This document shows, one piece after another, positions 47,565 to 59,128 of a stretch of 64,000 nt of DNA (the first letter of the stretch is position 1; every line of letters starts with the position of its first letter). The translations under genes were made by a program, and so were the position numbers. The notes beneath the pieces are model-generated. The model did no database searches and was not told where the DNA came from. It saw only the letters and a program-made list of their open reading frames with translations. The DNA is from Tetracladium setigerum. Taxonomy: Eukaryota; Ascomycota; Leotiomycetes; Helotiales. The DNA is taken from assembly GCA_031472005.1 (NCBI GenBank), contig PZJY01000003.1, forward strand, positions 1,612,001-1,676,000, given 5' to 3'.

Positions 47565-48601
47565 ATGGCGTCCCAAAATCGCCCTCTCGATGATCCCCTC
47601 GATGAAATGCTATTCCGTGATGAGGGCGCAGTCATGGAGATGGGGGGCATACACGATAATACTGTGCTCTTCTACTTCGCGCGCTCTCCCTTCTTCGACA
47701 TGACCTCCAACAATCATGCGCTATACATCCAAGCCCTGCACAATCCGAAACTATTACAATTTTTGTCGACTCGCGCGATGTTCGAGAGCCGTCTGAAAAC
47801 CATGTCAGGCCTGGAATATATGGTAGCGGAACAACCTGCTGAGATGGCGCCGGGTACGGGGACAGGAGTTTGGGTAATCAGAAAGCAGACGCGAAGGAAG
47901 CGACCGGGGCTGAGGACGAGCTTACAGTGCATGCTTCGTACTTTTTGGTGGGAGATCATATCTATCAAGCACCGTCGGTCGCGGATGTTCTGGGCAGCAA
48001 ATTGGTATGGCAGACGGTCTCAACTGCACGTACGACCCTTCTAACACATGAACAGATGGCGATTTCTACAACTCTTAGCAAATTTATATCCCAAGCTGCA
48101 TCCATCTCCCAATTTAGTCCTGCGCTAGGTCACACGTATGCCACTCCAGCAGTTACTACGAAACCAAAGATAGGTGACATGGCACCAACGAGAGAGGCGA
48201 CGCCTATGCCTGATTCCCAGCAATCGAAGAAGGCTGAAGCGACCACACAAACGGACGAACAGCTTAGCAACCAGCTACTCGCAGATACAATCAACATATC
48301 GTTGAAATACGGTGACGAATACATGGATGAAAATCTGGTTACCGGGCAGCCTGGAGGGTTCCATCTGTCCAAGAATGGGAGAAAGGACCAAGAGAAGGGG
48401 AAGTTGACAGTACCGGTGCTTGCCAGACCTGCTGCTACTCCCAAACCCGTGCCTCCTCCGGCTCTAAAGACAGATATTCCACCGCCTGCAAAGAAGGGAA
48501 TCAAGGTCGAGAAAAGTCCAAAAACACCGGGTGCACCAAAGCCAAAGCGACGGAAGAGCAAAGCAAACGTTTCTGTTGGAGGAAATGTTAGTCCCACATG
48601 A
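47565..48601 (+). CDS. MED6: Mediator complex subunit 6
   Basis: Two exons (47565-48004, 48056-48601) with an in-frame 51-nt intron (GTATGG donor, CAG acceptor) give about 328 residues. The start at 47565 (MASQNRPLDD) opens the conserved domain. Landmarks are GGIHDNTVLFYFARSPFFD, GLEYMVAEQPAE, GTGVWVIRKQTRRKRPG, then HASYFLVGDHIYQAPSVADV. The C-terminus is Pro/Lys-rich (PKPKRRKSKANVSVGG), a probable nuclear signal. MED6 sits in the Mediator head and is needed for RNA polymerase II transcription. The two halves are one frame apart at gggg 47906-47909; one more G restores PGAEDELTVH. A disrupted MED6 should be lethal, a strong argument that the break is a sequence error. Confidence 0.92.
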
Positions 48602-49045
48602 TGAGAGCAGGTTTGGCAATTGGGGATCAAAATCGGCGTTTGGGCATGGATGGAATATACCCCTGAATTAAGTACGAAAATGGCCTCTGTGCAAAGACTA
48701 TACAATCTGTATTCCAGCTCCCTCTCCTTTTGTGTCTGGTCTTTCATGTTGCCTGAAGTACTTTCTAGTATCTTGGCATTGCATTTCGTGACTCGTTTAC
48801 AAGATTGCCAGTGCAGCTTCTGAGTCAGTCGTTTCGGATCTCCGTCACAGTCCACTCTTCGATAAGAAATTTTGGGGTAGATCCATGATCTCATATCTTG
48901 ATAACTCCGTGCTTTGTCATTTACAATTGTACTGAGTTCAAGTTTCCCCTTCGCCATCTCTCAAACATATATTTTACTCGCTGTTTTTTCCTTTCTCTCT
49001 TTAGGACACCAACTTTCAATCAAGCGATTGCGCATCTTCATCACA
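48602..49045. other. Intergenic
   Basis: Gap between the MED6 stop and the dehydrogenase start. An in-frame extension of the dehydrogenase frame back to 48914 is hydrophobic but poorly supported; nothing else seen. Confidence 0.4.
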
Positions 49046-50183
49046 ATGTCTGTTCCTGCTCAAATCAAACAATGGCTCACCAACCAAGACGGTCTCTCCA
49101 AACTCTACCAGACCACCTCACTCCTTCCCACGCCGGGACCGGGTGAAGTCTTGGTCAAAGTACACGCCGTCTCCCTTAACTACCGTGACACAGAAGTTGC
49201 AATGGGTCTCTACAACCACCACAAGACCACCGGTTCCTCGAGCATCCCGGCCATAGTCCCCTGCTCCGACATGAGCGGCAGCATCGTTTCCTCCAACTCT
49301 CCTTTATGGAAAGAAGGCGACAGCGTCCTTTCAATCTTCAACCAAACACATTTGAAAGGGCAGATCAAGGAAGTGGACATGAAGAGTGGGCTTGGATTAC
49401 CTTTGGAAGGTGTTTTACAAGAGTACAGGGTCTTTGGTGGGGAGAGCTTGGTAAGGAAACCAGCCTATTTGAGTGACGTGGAGGCATGCACTTTGCCCAT
49501 TGCTGGAATGACAGCCTGGATGGCCATTAACGGCATGCGACCATTCGGACAACCAGGTGGAAAAGGAGAGATAATTTTGATTCAAGGAACTGGCGGCGTA
49601 GCGATCAATGGCTTGCTGCTTGCAAAAGCCAGTGGGGCAAAAGGTGTGCAGATACATGCCTACCCTTCCCTGAAATTCTGTATGTATCTGGTAGATTGCT
49701 AATCTCACATGCAGTGATCATTACATCCTCCTCAGACGCCAAACTCGCCCAAGCTAAAACCCTCGGTGCCGACTATACCATCAACTATCGCACTACCCCC
49801 TCGTGGGAAGCAGAAGTGATGAAAATCACCGATGGCCTCGGCGCAGACATAATCTTCGAGAACGGCGGCGCCCTCACGATTCGCAAATCATTTTCCTGTA
49901 TTGCTTTTGGCGGTCTGATCAATTCTATTGGTTATTTGTCGGGCAAGCAGGATGGGCCAGATGATAGGATGAATGTGAATGTGTTGGCGTTGATGAGGAA
50001 TGTGACGCTGAAAGGGATTTTGAATGGGCCGAGAGAGAGGTTTGAGGAGATGTTACAGTTTATGGAAGCGAAGAGTGTAAAACCAGTCGTAGATCGCGTG
50101 TTTGGTTTTGAGGAGGCAAAGGAGGGGTTGGAGTATTTATTCAAGGGGGGCATTTCGGGAAGGTGGTTGTTAAGGTTGTGTGA
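49046..50183 (+). CDS. Zinc-type alcohol dehydrogenase / quinone oxidoreductase family protein
   Basis: Two exons (49046-49643, 49715-50183) with a 71-nt intron (phase 1) give about 355 residues, normal for medium-chain dehydrogenase/reductases. The catalytic GroES-like domain has PGPGEVLVKVHAVSLNYRD and VPCSDMSGSIV. The NAD(P)-binding Rossmann part has ILIQGTGGVAINGLLLAKA, then IITSSSDAKLAQAKTLGADY and GADIIFENGG. Typical catalytic zinc ligands are not obvious, so a quinone-reductase-like NADPH enzyme is likely. As sequenced the C-terminus ends oddly at 50196. One extra G in the G6 run 50145-50150 gives KGGHFGKVVVKVV, the family's standard ending, with stop at 50181-50183. Substrate unknown. 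Confidence 0.88.
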
Positions 50184-50365
50184 TTTTTGCAGGTAAAATA
50201 TAAGTACAGAAAATGATGTTTACAGCCCATGGGTGCCAAGGGGTATTTTGCATTTATTGTTGATATTTGAGTTTGGTAAGCTAGCAAACTGACGACATTG
50301 GAACATCTGGGCTTAACATTTGATCCGCAATTCTGATTGGCTATACCTGCGAGTGCCTTATTTCA

Positions 50366-52370
50366 ATGTCAACTCGTCCGCTCGCCACAAGAACGCAACC
50401 CTCATGTCGAACCCAAGATTTCATAAGTATGAGCGCTTCACTCCGTAGTAAGCAAGGTTGCTGGACCTGTCGTCTCCGCAAAAAGAAATGCGACGAAAGC
50501 ACCCCTCAATGTCAAACTTGCACATCTCTTTCCATAACATGTTACGGTTATGGACCAAAGCCTGATTGGATGGATGGTGACGAGAGGGAAAGAGCAGTTG
50601 CGAATAATATTAAACAGATTGTGAAGTATACCTCCAGACGAAAAGCCACAGCTCGGCCGCATGGGGATAGACATTTGACTGTTGTTACGTTGGCACCGAA
50701 ATTGTCTCATTCGATGTTGGATGATGGGAGTGAGCTTACGCCGCCATCTGATCAGACCCTTTCGGTGGATGAGGATGTTGATAATTATCCTCTGGCGAGT
50801 TCGGATGTAAGTCCATCTATGATAACAATTTGAAAGTGATTTAATTTTGCCCAGGACACTCCATCGAGCGAACAAGAACAGTCATTGTTTGGACCAGTCA
50901 CCTCCATAACACCCTCGGATTCTATTCTTTTGATGCACTTCCTAGATACTGTTTTCCCCCAGCAATATCCTATGTACAAACCCGACAGTATGTACTGTAC
51001 CGCCCCACTTTCTGTTCCCCTTTGCTCTCGTTCCTCAAGCGGAAGTTTTCAAAGATGTTTCACATAATGAGAAGTTTATCCCTTATTGCACTCCTGTACT
51101 AATTATCTTCAATAAAGTCCTAGACGGCGGTCGTGGTTGGCTGCTAACTATCCTCCTACGTACCAAACCCCTCTACCACGCCTGCCTGGCACTAAGTTCC
51201 TACCACCGCCGGATTGCGATCTTCTCAAAACTCGCCCATCCTTGCCAGATAGCCGCCAAAGTGCAGCAAGAAACCCATTTAAAGATATGCTTGACAGAAT
51301 TTCGTGAGACGATGCAGTCGGTCAACAAATACGTTTTAATGCATCAAATCACGGATGAGCTGAGCACTGTTACGTCTATTGTGCAGCTAATCTTTTTCGA
51401 GGTATTCTTTGGTCTCATTTTTGGATTATCATAAAGGTTTTTGAATGCTGATTTTTTTTAAAATGGGAAGCTCTTCGCTGGCTCATCTAATAGTTGGAAG
51501 ATACATCTTCTTGCTGGAACGAACGTGTACCACCAAGGTTGTGGCTCAAAAATCACCCAGCAAAATCTCACCAAACTATCTCCCTTTGATACCCCTACTG
51601 TTCCTCTCACAAACGGCCATACTGCTGCAACTGAAGAAATCATCACTTTCAGATTCGAGGGTGGTACACTCCTCTGGCTAGACATCATCGCTTCCATCAC
51701 TTCAAGCACAGCTCCGAGTTTGTTACCATATCATTCCTACAATATCGCAGATGGTTCCAGGACAAAGTTGCATGAGATAATGGGTTGCAAGAATTGGGCA
51801 ATGCGATTACTTGGGAGGGTTTCCGCACTCCAAGCTTCCAAAGACACGAAGCCCTTGGAAGAGGTCGATCTCATAAAACTTTATGAAGAAGCGGATACTA
51901 TGAAAAAAGAGATACAAGCTGGGATTGATCAAGAAAATCTAGAGAATTCCACCTGTGAATCCCACCACCCATCAACCAAATCAGAACAAGAAACCACGCT
52001 GATAACCTACCTCTTCGCCCTCGCAACTCAAATCTACCTGCACCTCATCACCCAAAACTTCACACAACTACCTACCCTCCAATCCACAATCTCAACTGTC
52101 ACAATTATGTTGCAAACTCAAAAGATAGGAACGCATCTTCTGCCCGCTTGTGTAATGCCGCTCTTCATGGTTGCTTGTGTTGCCGGGAGCGGTTGTGAGC
52201 AAGAATTGTTTAGAAAGTGCTTTAATGGTGGGTGGATTGCTGAGACGGGAATGAAACATAGAGAGAGGTTGGTATGGGCGCTGGAGGAGATTTGGAAGCT
52301 GAGAGATGTTAGGGAGGATTTGGTGTGGGGAGATGTGCTTGAAGTTATTGACGATTTGCTTTTGATCTGA
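50366..52370 (+). CDS. Zn2Cys6 transcription factor with fungal-specific domain
   Basis: Four exons (50366-50806, 50855-50987, 51118-51401, 51471-52370) with introns of 48, 130 and 69 nt give about 585 residues. A second start at 50429 (MSASLRSKQG) directly precedes the zinc cluster and may be the real one. The motif is C-WT-C-RLRKKK-C-DESTPQ-C-QT-C-TSLSIT-C. The middle region matches the fungal_trans_2 type: FGPVTSITPSD, ILLMHFLDTVFPQQYPMY, RGWLLTILLRTKPLYHA and ALSSYHRR. GTLLWLDIIASITSSTAPSL and ERLVWALEEIW lie in the last exon. It is 180 nt downstream of the dehydrogenase gene on the same strand. Its targets are unknown. Confidence 0.88.
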
Positions 52371-53296
52371 TGAGAGGTGTGCGTTCTGAGGCAATGGCAG
52401 ATTGTCATGTTGGAGGTTGTTTGAGAATTTGTAAGCCTGTCTATAAGGAGACGAGCTGTGAAAGATCATAATCCAACTTATTTGAGATAGGTACGGAGAA
52501 GTCCAAGGCTTGGGGGATGGTTGTTCATCGATTTCTCTGCATCGCGGTCTAGTAAAGGACAGTGCAATCAACAATGAGCGAGCATCTCGGTGGGATACCG
52601 AACTTATTCGTAATTCACACCCCTCTTAAAGGTTCAAACTAGTTTTAGCCAGGAATTCGCCCACTCCGGGGTAGTCAATGGTCATCAGGAACATTATATG
52701 TGGTGTCGGCTGTATGGGGTTGTGTGGTTCAGGCACAGCTGCCGCAGCCAGCGACCAATCAGAGGGCTTTCCGCAGTCGCTTCGAGCGAGGAAGCAGTGG
52801 AGTGTAGCTGCCCCCTCGCTAACTTTTTGGGCCGCGGGCATCTGTTGTAATCTTACCAGTAGATGACGAGTTCACAATCTATGGTTTGTAAGATGAATAA
52901 TCATTGAAACCGAGTACGAATCCTAGTAAGACTATGTATGCGTGCGTCTGTTGGAAGTGAGGTTTTATTGGCGGGTAATGATGAGACGTTTGGTTTGTAT
53001 TCGACTCCCGAGCTAAGCGAGCACCACATCTCTTTGGTAAGTATTTTGACCTGCTCTGCGGATGATGTTTTGATTGGCTGTTGACTGCGGTTGTTCGAAT
53101 TAGTTTCTCGATTTTCTAACTTTACAAGTTATCAGCCGGCAAAACTCCTTCCCATCCTTCGGAGTCCGACATCCTCATACTCTATTTAACACCTTGAAGC
53201 TGCACCACCGCCGAAACTGCTTAAATATCTATTTTCTCTCGAGATTAGTGTTTAAAAACAACCTCACCAAATTTCCATACCTGTACATAACTTGCC
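52371..53296. other. Intergenic, no gene seen
   Basis: Short frames on both strands have no recognisable content. It probably includes the promoter of the FAD oxidoreductase. Confidence 0.5.
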
Positions 53297-54688
53297 ATGT
53301 CTTCCATCCTCCGTCCCCTTCAACAAGCAATCACTTTCTCAATCCATTTCCTCACAGCAGGCTACTTCCAACGACTCAACATGGAAAAGCCATCAACAAC
53401 CCCAAAACACATCATCGTAGTCGGCGGTTCTTTCACAGGCGTAGGCACAGCCCATCGAATACTCAAAAAAGCACTCAAAAATTCCACAACCACTCCATTC
53501 AAGCTCACCCTCATCACCCGAGACACCCATTTCTTTTGGAATATCGCGGTGACTCGCGGTCTTATCCCTGGTCAATTCTCAGATGATGATCTTTTCAGAC
53601 CGATTATCCCCGGATTCGCAAATTATCCCGCTGGATTAGTTGAGGTTATTGTTGGTTCTCTGGCGAGCGTGGATGTTGAGAAGAAAACCGTAATTGTCGA
53701 TGGGAAAGAGTCACAAACGCTCGACTATGATATTCTAATTCTTGGACGGGAACTCATGTCAAAGGAGAGGATATGCCATTGAAGTCCCTCGGCTCGACAG
53801 AAGCCAACAAGACCGCTCTTCACGAACTGCAAGCAAAAGTTCAAAAGGCCAAGAAAATCGCTGTCATCGGTGGTGGGCCAACAGGTGTTTCCATAGCAGG
53901 AGAACTAGCGTACGAGTACAAGGACAGCAAAGAGATCATTTTAGTAAGTTTCAATTCTGTACGCCTACACCTAAAGACCTCATCAACTAACACCCAACAC
54001 CAGCTCTGTCGTGGCCCAACAGTCCTATCCGATCGCCCATCCAAAGTCTCCAAGACCGCCACGCAACAACTTCGCTCCTTAAATGTTGACATCAGAACAG
54101 ACATTCACCTCGTTTCCTCCCCAGAACAAAGCCCCCTTCTCTTCTCCAACGGCGAATCTCTTCTCGATGTCGATCTTCAGATCCCCACTTTCGGCAACAT
54201 CCCTAATTCCTCATTCCTGCCCACCCAATTCCTCGATGCCAATGGATTTATCAAAGTAGGATCTTATCTTCAAGTTCTTGGAGTCGGCACAGAGGATGTT
54301 TTCGCTATTGGGGATGTCTCGAATGTCGATGCGCCGCAATTTTTGTTCGCAGATGGCCAGTCGAAGTATGTGGCGAAGCATATTATTTCTGTCTTGAATG
54401 GAAAAAAGACTGTAGCCTATGAGCCTTGGACGAAAGGTTAGTTTTTATTACGTGTGTTAGAGTTGTTGAATTTGCTGCTGGGGAGAAGGAAAGGCGCAGA
54501 TACGGTCGGTTAATTTGAAGTGAGCTGACGCTTTGTGATTTGTAGGGCTGATTGGCGTGCAAATCGGAAAAGAAGCTGGGACTGGACATTTTGGGAATAT
54601 ACAACTTCCAAGTTTTGTAGTTACTTGGTTGAGGAAGGGGTTGTTTGTGGATAGATTCAAGCAGATTGTTGATGGGTCAGAGTTTTGA
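53297..54688 (+). CDS. AIF/AMID-like FAD-dependent oxidoreductase
   Basis: Three exons (53297-53943, 54004-54436, 54546-54688), with an in-frame 60-nt and a 109-nt intron, give about 407 residues. An N-terminal hydrophobic or targeting stretch precedes the FAD Rossmann motif HIIVVGGSFTGVGTA. A second Rossmann fold for NAD(P)H is IAVIGGGPTGVSIAGELA. The C-terminal FAD motif is GVGTEDVFAIGDVSN. The layout matches fungal AIF/AMID or ferredoxin-reductase-like NADH oxidoreductases associated with mitochondria and cell death. The frame breaks at ggg 53748-53750, where one added G gives LGRGTHVKGED and closes exon 1. The electron acceptor is unknown. Confidence 0.85.
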
Positions 54689-55323
54689 AGAGGTAAAGAG
54701 CCAGAAATCGAGAATGAGATGTAAGGTCACCTACTTCATAATATTTTTTTTATTTTTTTGATAATTCTAGGTGTTATGATTAGAACTATATATCAGATTT
54801 AGTAAACATGCTCTTGCTTTAGTTCTTTTGTTCTCATTTTTATAAAGAATACTGGTGCTACGATCGTACCTGCTGCTGTGAGTTGAATATCAAGTAAGAC
54901 TAACACCCAAACGGCCGAACCCAGGACTCGAAGTCTATGATCGAAAAGGAAAGAAGAGCTGTGAAATGAAACAATAAGCCAACACTTCCGTCAATATCCC
55001 TCGTTCTCATATTCTTATGTCAATCTCCTCTCGTATCAAACCCCCTCGTAATCACCCCTCTCACATCCATGTCCCTCATGTAGTCAAGACTCTATCTTGC
55101 TCTGCAGAAATCTCCGCCTCGTAATCCGCCAGTTTCTGATCACATCGCACAACCACATATACCTGAGGCACGCCACGATTCTGAGGCCTACAAAGAAAAG
55201 CACCAGTCATATCAGCAATTGCGCGATTCAAGTTCCGTCAACCTCAGGGACAGCAACATACCAAAATCTCCATTTCTGTGGCTCTAGCGCCAGCTCTCCA
55301 TTGCTGAGACCTTGTTCCCTCTC
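54689..55323. other. Convergent intergenic region
   Basis: T-rich stretch at 54740-54770; no gene recognised. Confidence 0.5.
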
Positions 55324-56346
55324 CTACGAGTACCACAACGTATAGTTGGGTAGAAAGTTGTAAAGGTTGTTTCGAAGTCTTCCGGTCCAAAATGAGCAAC
55401 GATTGCGAGCTCTTGGGACCCACGCAAATTCTTCTTCAGGGAAAGGGGCTTGCGGTCGATCAGCGACCTCAAAAGCCTGCAGATCTCGGTCTCGCATCTT
55501 CCAACAAACATGGACATTCAAATCTTGCAGGGCAGGAAGCCCATTAAATCGGCGCCATACACCCTCATTGAATATAACCTCAAGAGGGCTAGTGGGGTTG
55601 GTCGAACCATCTTCACCGATGAAAAAGATGCTAAGATTGCGTAACGCATGTAACATCGAGGGTGGCGTCGAATTGCAAATCGTCGATAAGCACAAATTGA
55701 GGGCATATGCTGTCTCAATACCTCCAATGTGTTGACACCTTGGCGTCCGGTAACAGGTCCACATTCCCGAAACTCGCTTCCCGACAAGTGCTGCCAGACA
55801 CAATGACACTTCAACCATTCCTCGTGGTACACGCCGACCCAGAATCGGGTTTGGTCAAAATCAACTGGTCCGAAAAGCTTAGAATCTCTAAGATTGTAGA
55901 GGGGCAAGAACTTTCGTTGCCAAGCCCTTACCTCACGTCTGAGGTAACGGCAGGCTTCGGCAATAGGCCTAAAGCGAGCATGTATGGATCGAACATTGTA
56001 CCTCAGGGCACTGTGGAGAGCAATGGTCCCTTGGTATTGGGTGGTTGGCGGTAAGAGATACTCGTAGATCATAAAGTGTAGTTCCTGGAGCAAATTAGTG
56101 AGATTCTTGTTGAAAAGGAGAAAATGCCACAAAGACTCTTGAGACCTACAACTGAGAGTTTCTGAATAAAAAGGGAGATTTGGAGTGATCAGAATCAGTT
56201 GTGTTATTGTCTGTCTCAACAATTGATGAGGACTGAGATCTGATCACAAGTTCAGTGGAGCTCTGGTCGAGGTAACCAAAATTGATCTCTCCGAGGCCAG
56301 CCTCAATCTCTTCAACATCTGTTAATTGCTGGAAGTTGTCTGCCAT
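55324..56346 (-). CDS. 2EXR-domain protein
   Basis: Two exons (56346-56150, 56084-55324) with a 65-nt intron (GTAGGT donor, CAG acceptor) give about 319 residues. After an acidic N-terminus of about 55 residues the sequence SPLFIQKLSVELHFMIYEYL matches the opening of the 2EXR domain (usual pattern FPLF..LP.E.R..IW). FDQTRFWVGVYHEEW and LNLCLSTICN follow in the C-terminal part. Two single-base deficits (ggg 56173-56175, and ccc 55766-55768 or 55780-55782) must be repaired; exons then close at 66 and 254 codons. The family is widespread in filamentous ascomycetes, often lineage-expanded, with no known function. A relative lies at 57238-58369. Confidence 0.65.
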
Positions 56347-57237
56347 TGTTCAGAATTGTTCGATTTGAGGTGGAGGAAGAAGATGGCCTGGATGAGAGAG
56401 GTAAGGAGAGGGAGTAGGAGATCGGTCTTGGTGATATCTTGTGGATGAGAGAAGTAAAAAGAGCGAGGAGGAAGTCGTCGTAGGTGTCGTTTGTGCGAGT
56501 TGGGTTGGTCAAAACAGAAAGTGGGAATGAGAAAGGTAAAGAGAGGGAGATCGATCTTAGCGTTTCGTTAGCGCGATATTGTTAGCTCCGGTGAATAGCA
56601 GAGTCAAAGGTCAATCCCTGTTCCTATTGGTTGACTCTCTTTAAGGTGACAAGTTGGCCTGACGATAAAGTGAAACAAGTTAGTGGCAAAGATCAGAGAG
56701 GAAGAAATGCAGATGCTTATTGAATTATTGGCTTTGTCGTCAACAGTAGTTTGATCAACTCAAACATTCACTACAGCGTAGCTCTCTTGAACAAAGATCA
56801 AGGTTTCCAGCCAGAATATCTTAAATCGAGTAGATCTATTAGTATCTTAAGTCTGAGAGATGCGTAAATGCAGGTAAGAGGTTTAAATTTCCAAAGGCTA
56901 CATAGATCATTTAGTTGCCAAGGAAACGTTGGGTGTTGCTGGACACAGTTACGATTTTCCATTAATTAAAAATCTTGGAATATATGAACAAAAAATCCGA
57001 GCTTTTATTGATGATCTAGCATGTATCCTCTGTGTAGCCCTATATTGGCCATGTAACTATCATCCAAGTAATTGGCAAGTGACTCTGTGCTGACCCTCGC
57101 TTCGTAGCCTCGCTTAGCAGTATTTTCCGTAGCCCCCCCCCCCCCCCCCCCCCATCTGAAGACATTCACGATCGCTAATAATCATACCCCTAAGGATTGT
57201 GGAACTTTATGACGACAGAAACCTTTTTAGATCAATT
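56347..57237. other. Intergenic with a 21-nt C run
   Basis: Purine-rich gagag tracts near 56380-56560 and the C21 run at 57133-57153. No coding sequence is supported. Confidence 0.5.
57133..57153 (+). repeat. Homopolymer C21
   Basis: Twenty-one consecutive C bases. The exact length is unreliable. Confidence 0.9.
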
Positions 57238-58369
57238 CTAAAAGCGGTCCCCTGACAACAGGTTCGCCTGTTTGAAGATCTTTGGGGAATAGATTGTGGA
57301 CTGACCAACTTCGCTTGGCCTAAAGGTATGAAATCAGTAAAATTGACCCACATTTCATCGCAAAAAGAAAAAACAGAAACAAGATAGGAAGGTACATACC
57401 AACTTCTTAACTTTTGCCATTGCGCATCCAGGCATTGCCCACCATGGTGCTCCGGGCCATGCCAAACCGTAACGCGTGGGAAATCAACAAAACCATTCGA
57501 CCAGTCCCGAAGAAAACGGCGGCTGGTAGGAATTCTCAAGTGCGTAATTATGGGATCACCAAAGTTATTCCAGAAATCCTTGAAAAGAGGGCCGACCATT
57601 CCCCATGGCAAGTAAACATCCAACTCCTCCAAGCTTCGCAGTCTTTCGCAAATCTTGATAGCCCTCAAATTATCTCCATCTGGATCAGACATGGTCAAGA
57701 TGTTTGGATCTTGAACACAGAAGGTGAGCTCGACGTGACCTACGAAAGCCATGAGTTCTGCGCGGAGTCTTCTGTGTGGTTGACTGAGGGCTAGAAGACG
57801 GTTTCGGGGACATTTGTTCGAGTTGCAGTGTGAGGGATGTAGTGCGTGGGAGTTTAAGGAATAAAAGCAACGGCAATTGGTTGCGGTGACTTTTGCGATA
57901 GTAAGAGTGAAGATGGCGTGGTCCTTGTCGATAGGTCCAAATGCTCTTGTTACCGAGAGATTGCAATCTCTAATCGTACTTCTGCCCCAATCGTTCAACT
58001 CGAATTTAAGCTTCTTGCATGTGTGATATAAAGGTGACAGCGCTTTGTACACGTATGGGCGTGGTATAATTGGTGCTTTGGCAGCTTTGATGAGCTCAAT
58101 CTTCTCAATATCAGAAGGGACCATCGCGGCACAAATCTTGAGCCGGATCTCGCTGTAGTGAACATTAACTAAAAATCTTTGCGCAAGAGGGACACGAATC
58201 AATGTGGGATTGGTACGCACGATGGGAAGGCATCGAGGAAGGGGCAATCGTAATCCTTCACTGGCTTGATCTTCGAGGAGATACTCGACGAGGGGCCTTG
58301 CAAGGGAGTTGTGCTCATCGTTGCGTCTCGTCCGCCAGGGCGGCGATCAGTCTTTGATTTCGAGGTCAT
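57238..58369 (-). CDS. 2EXR-domain protein, second copy
   Basis: Three exons (58369-58221, 58152-57400, 57319-57238) with introns of 68 and 80 nt give about 327 residues. An alternative in-frame start is at 58318. The domain opening DCPFLDAFPSEIRLKI is made across the first splice and matches 2EXR (EIRLKIW). SVTRAFGPIDKDHAIFTL and LRSLEELDVYLPWG follow. The last short exon (SEVGQSTIYSPKIF) is inferred from splice signals; unspliced, the frame would instead run to 57207 with a different tail. No frame break is needed here, unlike in the neighbouring copy. Function unknown. Confidence 0.75.
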
Positions 58370-59128
58370 TCTCACTGAGGAGATCGATGATGTCGGTGTC
58401 GTTCGTCGTTGATGTTGACGCGTGGGCTGAAGAAGTGAGCATCAGCGGAAGATTGAGGTCAAGCATGGTTTGTTGTTGACGTGACCGTCCATTCACCTTC
58501 GGGCTGATCTCGTGTTACTTTCGTGAACGCGATAGTATCAGTCTTATGGGTCCAATACAGTCCATATTAGATGAAAGCTCCAGTAGTTTCAATGCGAAAT
58601 GTGCTTAGAGAGAGGGCTACTTTCCCATTGAAGGAATTGATCTATTTCTGGCATGCAATATTGATTCCCCCATCGCTGGGATGTTTGGTCAAGAATGACC
58701 TGTGAGGGATAGTTCGGTCAAGAATGAACCTGTGACGGATAAAAGAGCTATATGAATTGCCACGAATTTCTTGAGTATGTACATAACGCATAGTTTGGTG
58801 GCCGACAAGAAATACAGTAGAGTAACTGAATATACGGAGTATATCGGAACAAGTAAGCGTCAAATAAATGTAATGCCTTTCGACATTCCTATTTGACTCG
58901 CGAGAATGAAAAAAAGGGGAAAGACTTGAATAGAGCAATGGCAGGCATGAAAAACAACCGATAATCATGCTTGAAACGGAGGTCGCAACAACTTAAAAGT
59001 TAACACTTACATTTACGAACGGAAAAGTTGCTTGCAGTTCTCATGAATTTCCGTACGAAGCAAATATATCGTCGAATAGCAACAAGATAATACCTACCAA
59101 TTGTGTTACCAAAAAATACCATTATTTA
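58370..59128. other. Intergenic, no gene seen
   Basis: Near 58675-58740 a roughly 30-nt sequence (tggtcaagaatgacctgtgag / cggtcaagaatgaacctgtgac) occurs twice in direct order. No coding sequence is supported. Confidence 0.5.

Noticed and set aside
48130..48957. Minus-strand frame of 275 codons with hydrophobic parts
   Set aside because: It overlaps the MED6 C-terminal exon in antisense and shows no coherent domain.
47906..50150. Programmed +1/-1 frameshifting in MED6 and the dehydrogenase
   Set aside because: No slippery heptamer or downstream structure is apparent, and the same one-base pattern recurs in unrelated genes, so sequence error is simpler.
49046..54688. A secondary-metabolite cluster (dehydrogenase, Zn2Cys6 regulator, FAD oxidoreductase)
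   Set aside because: No polyketide synthase, peptide synthetase, terpene cyclase or other backbone enzyme is present, and neighbours are housekeeping genes.
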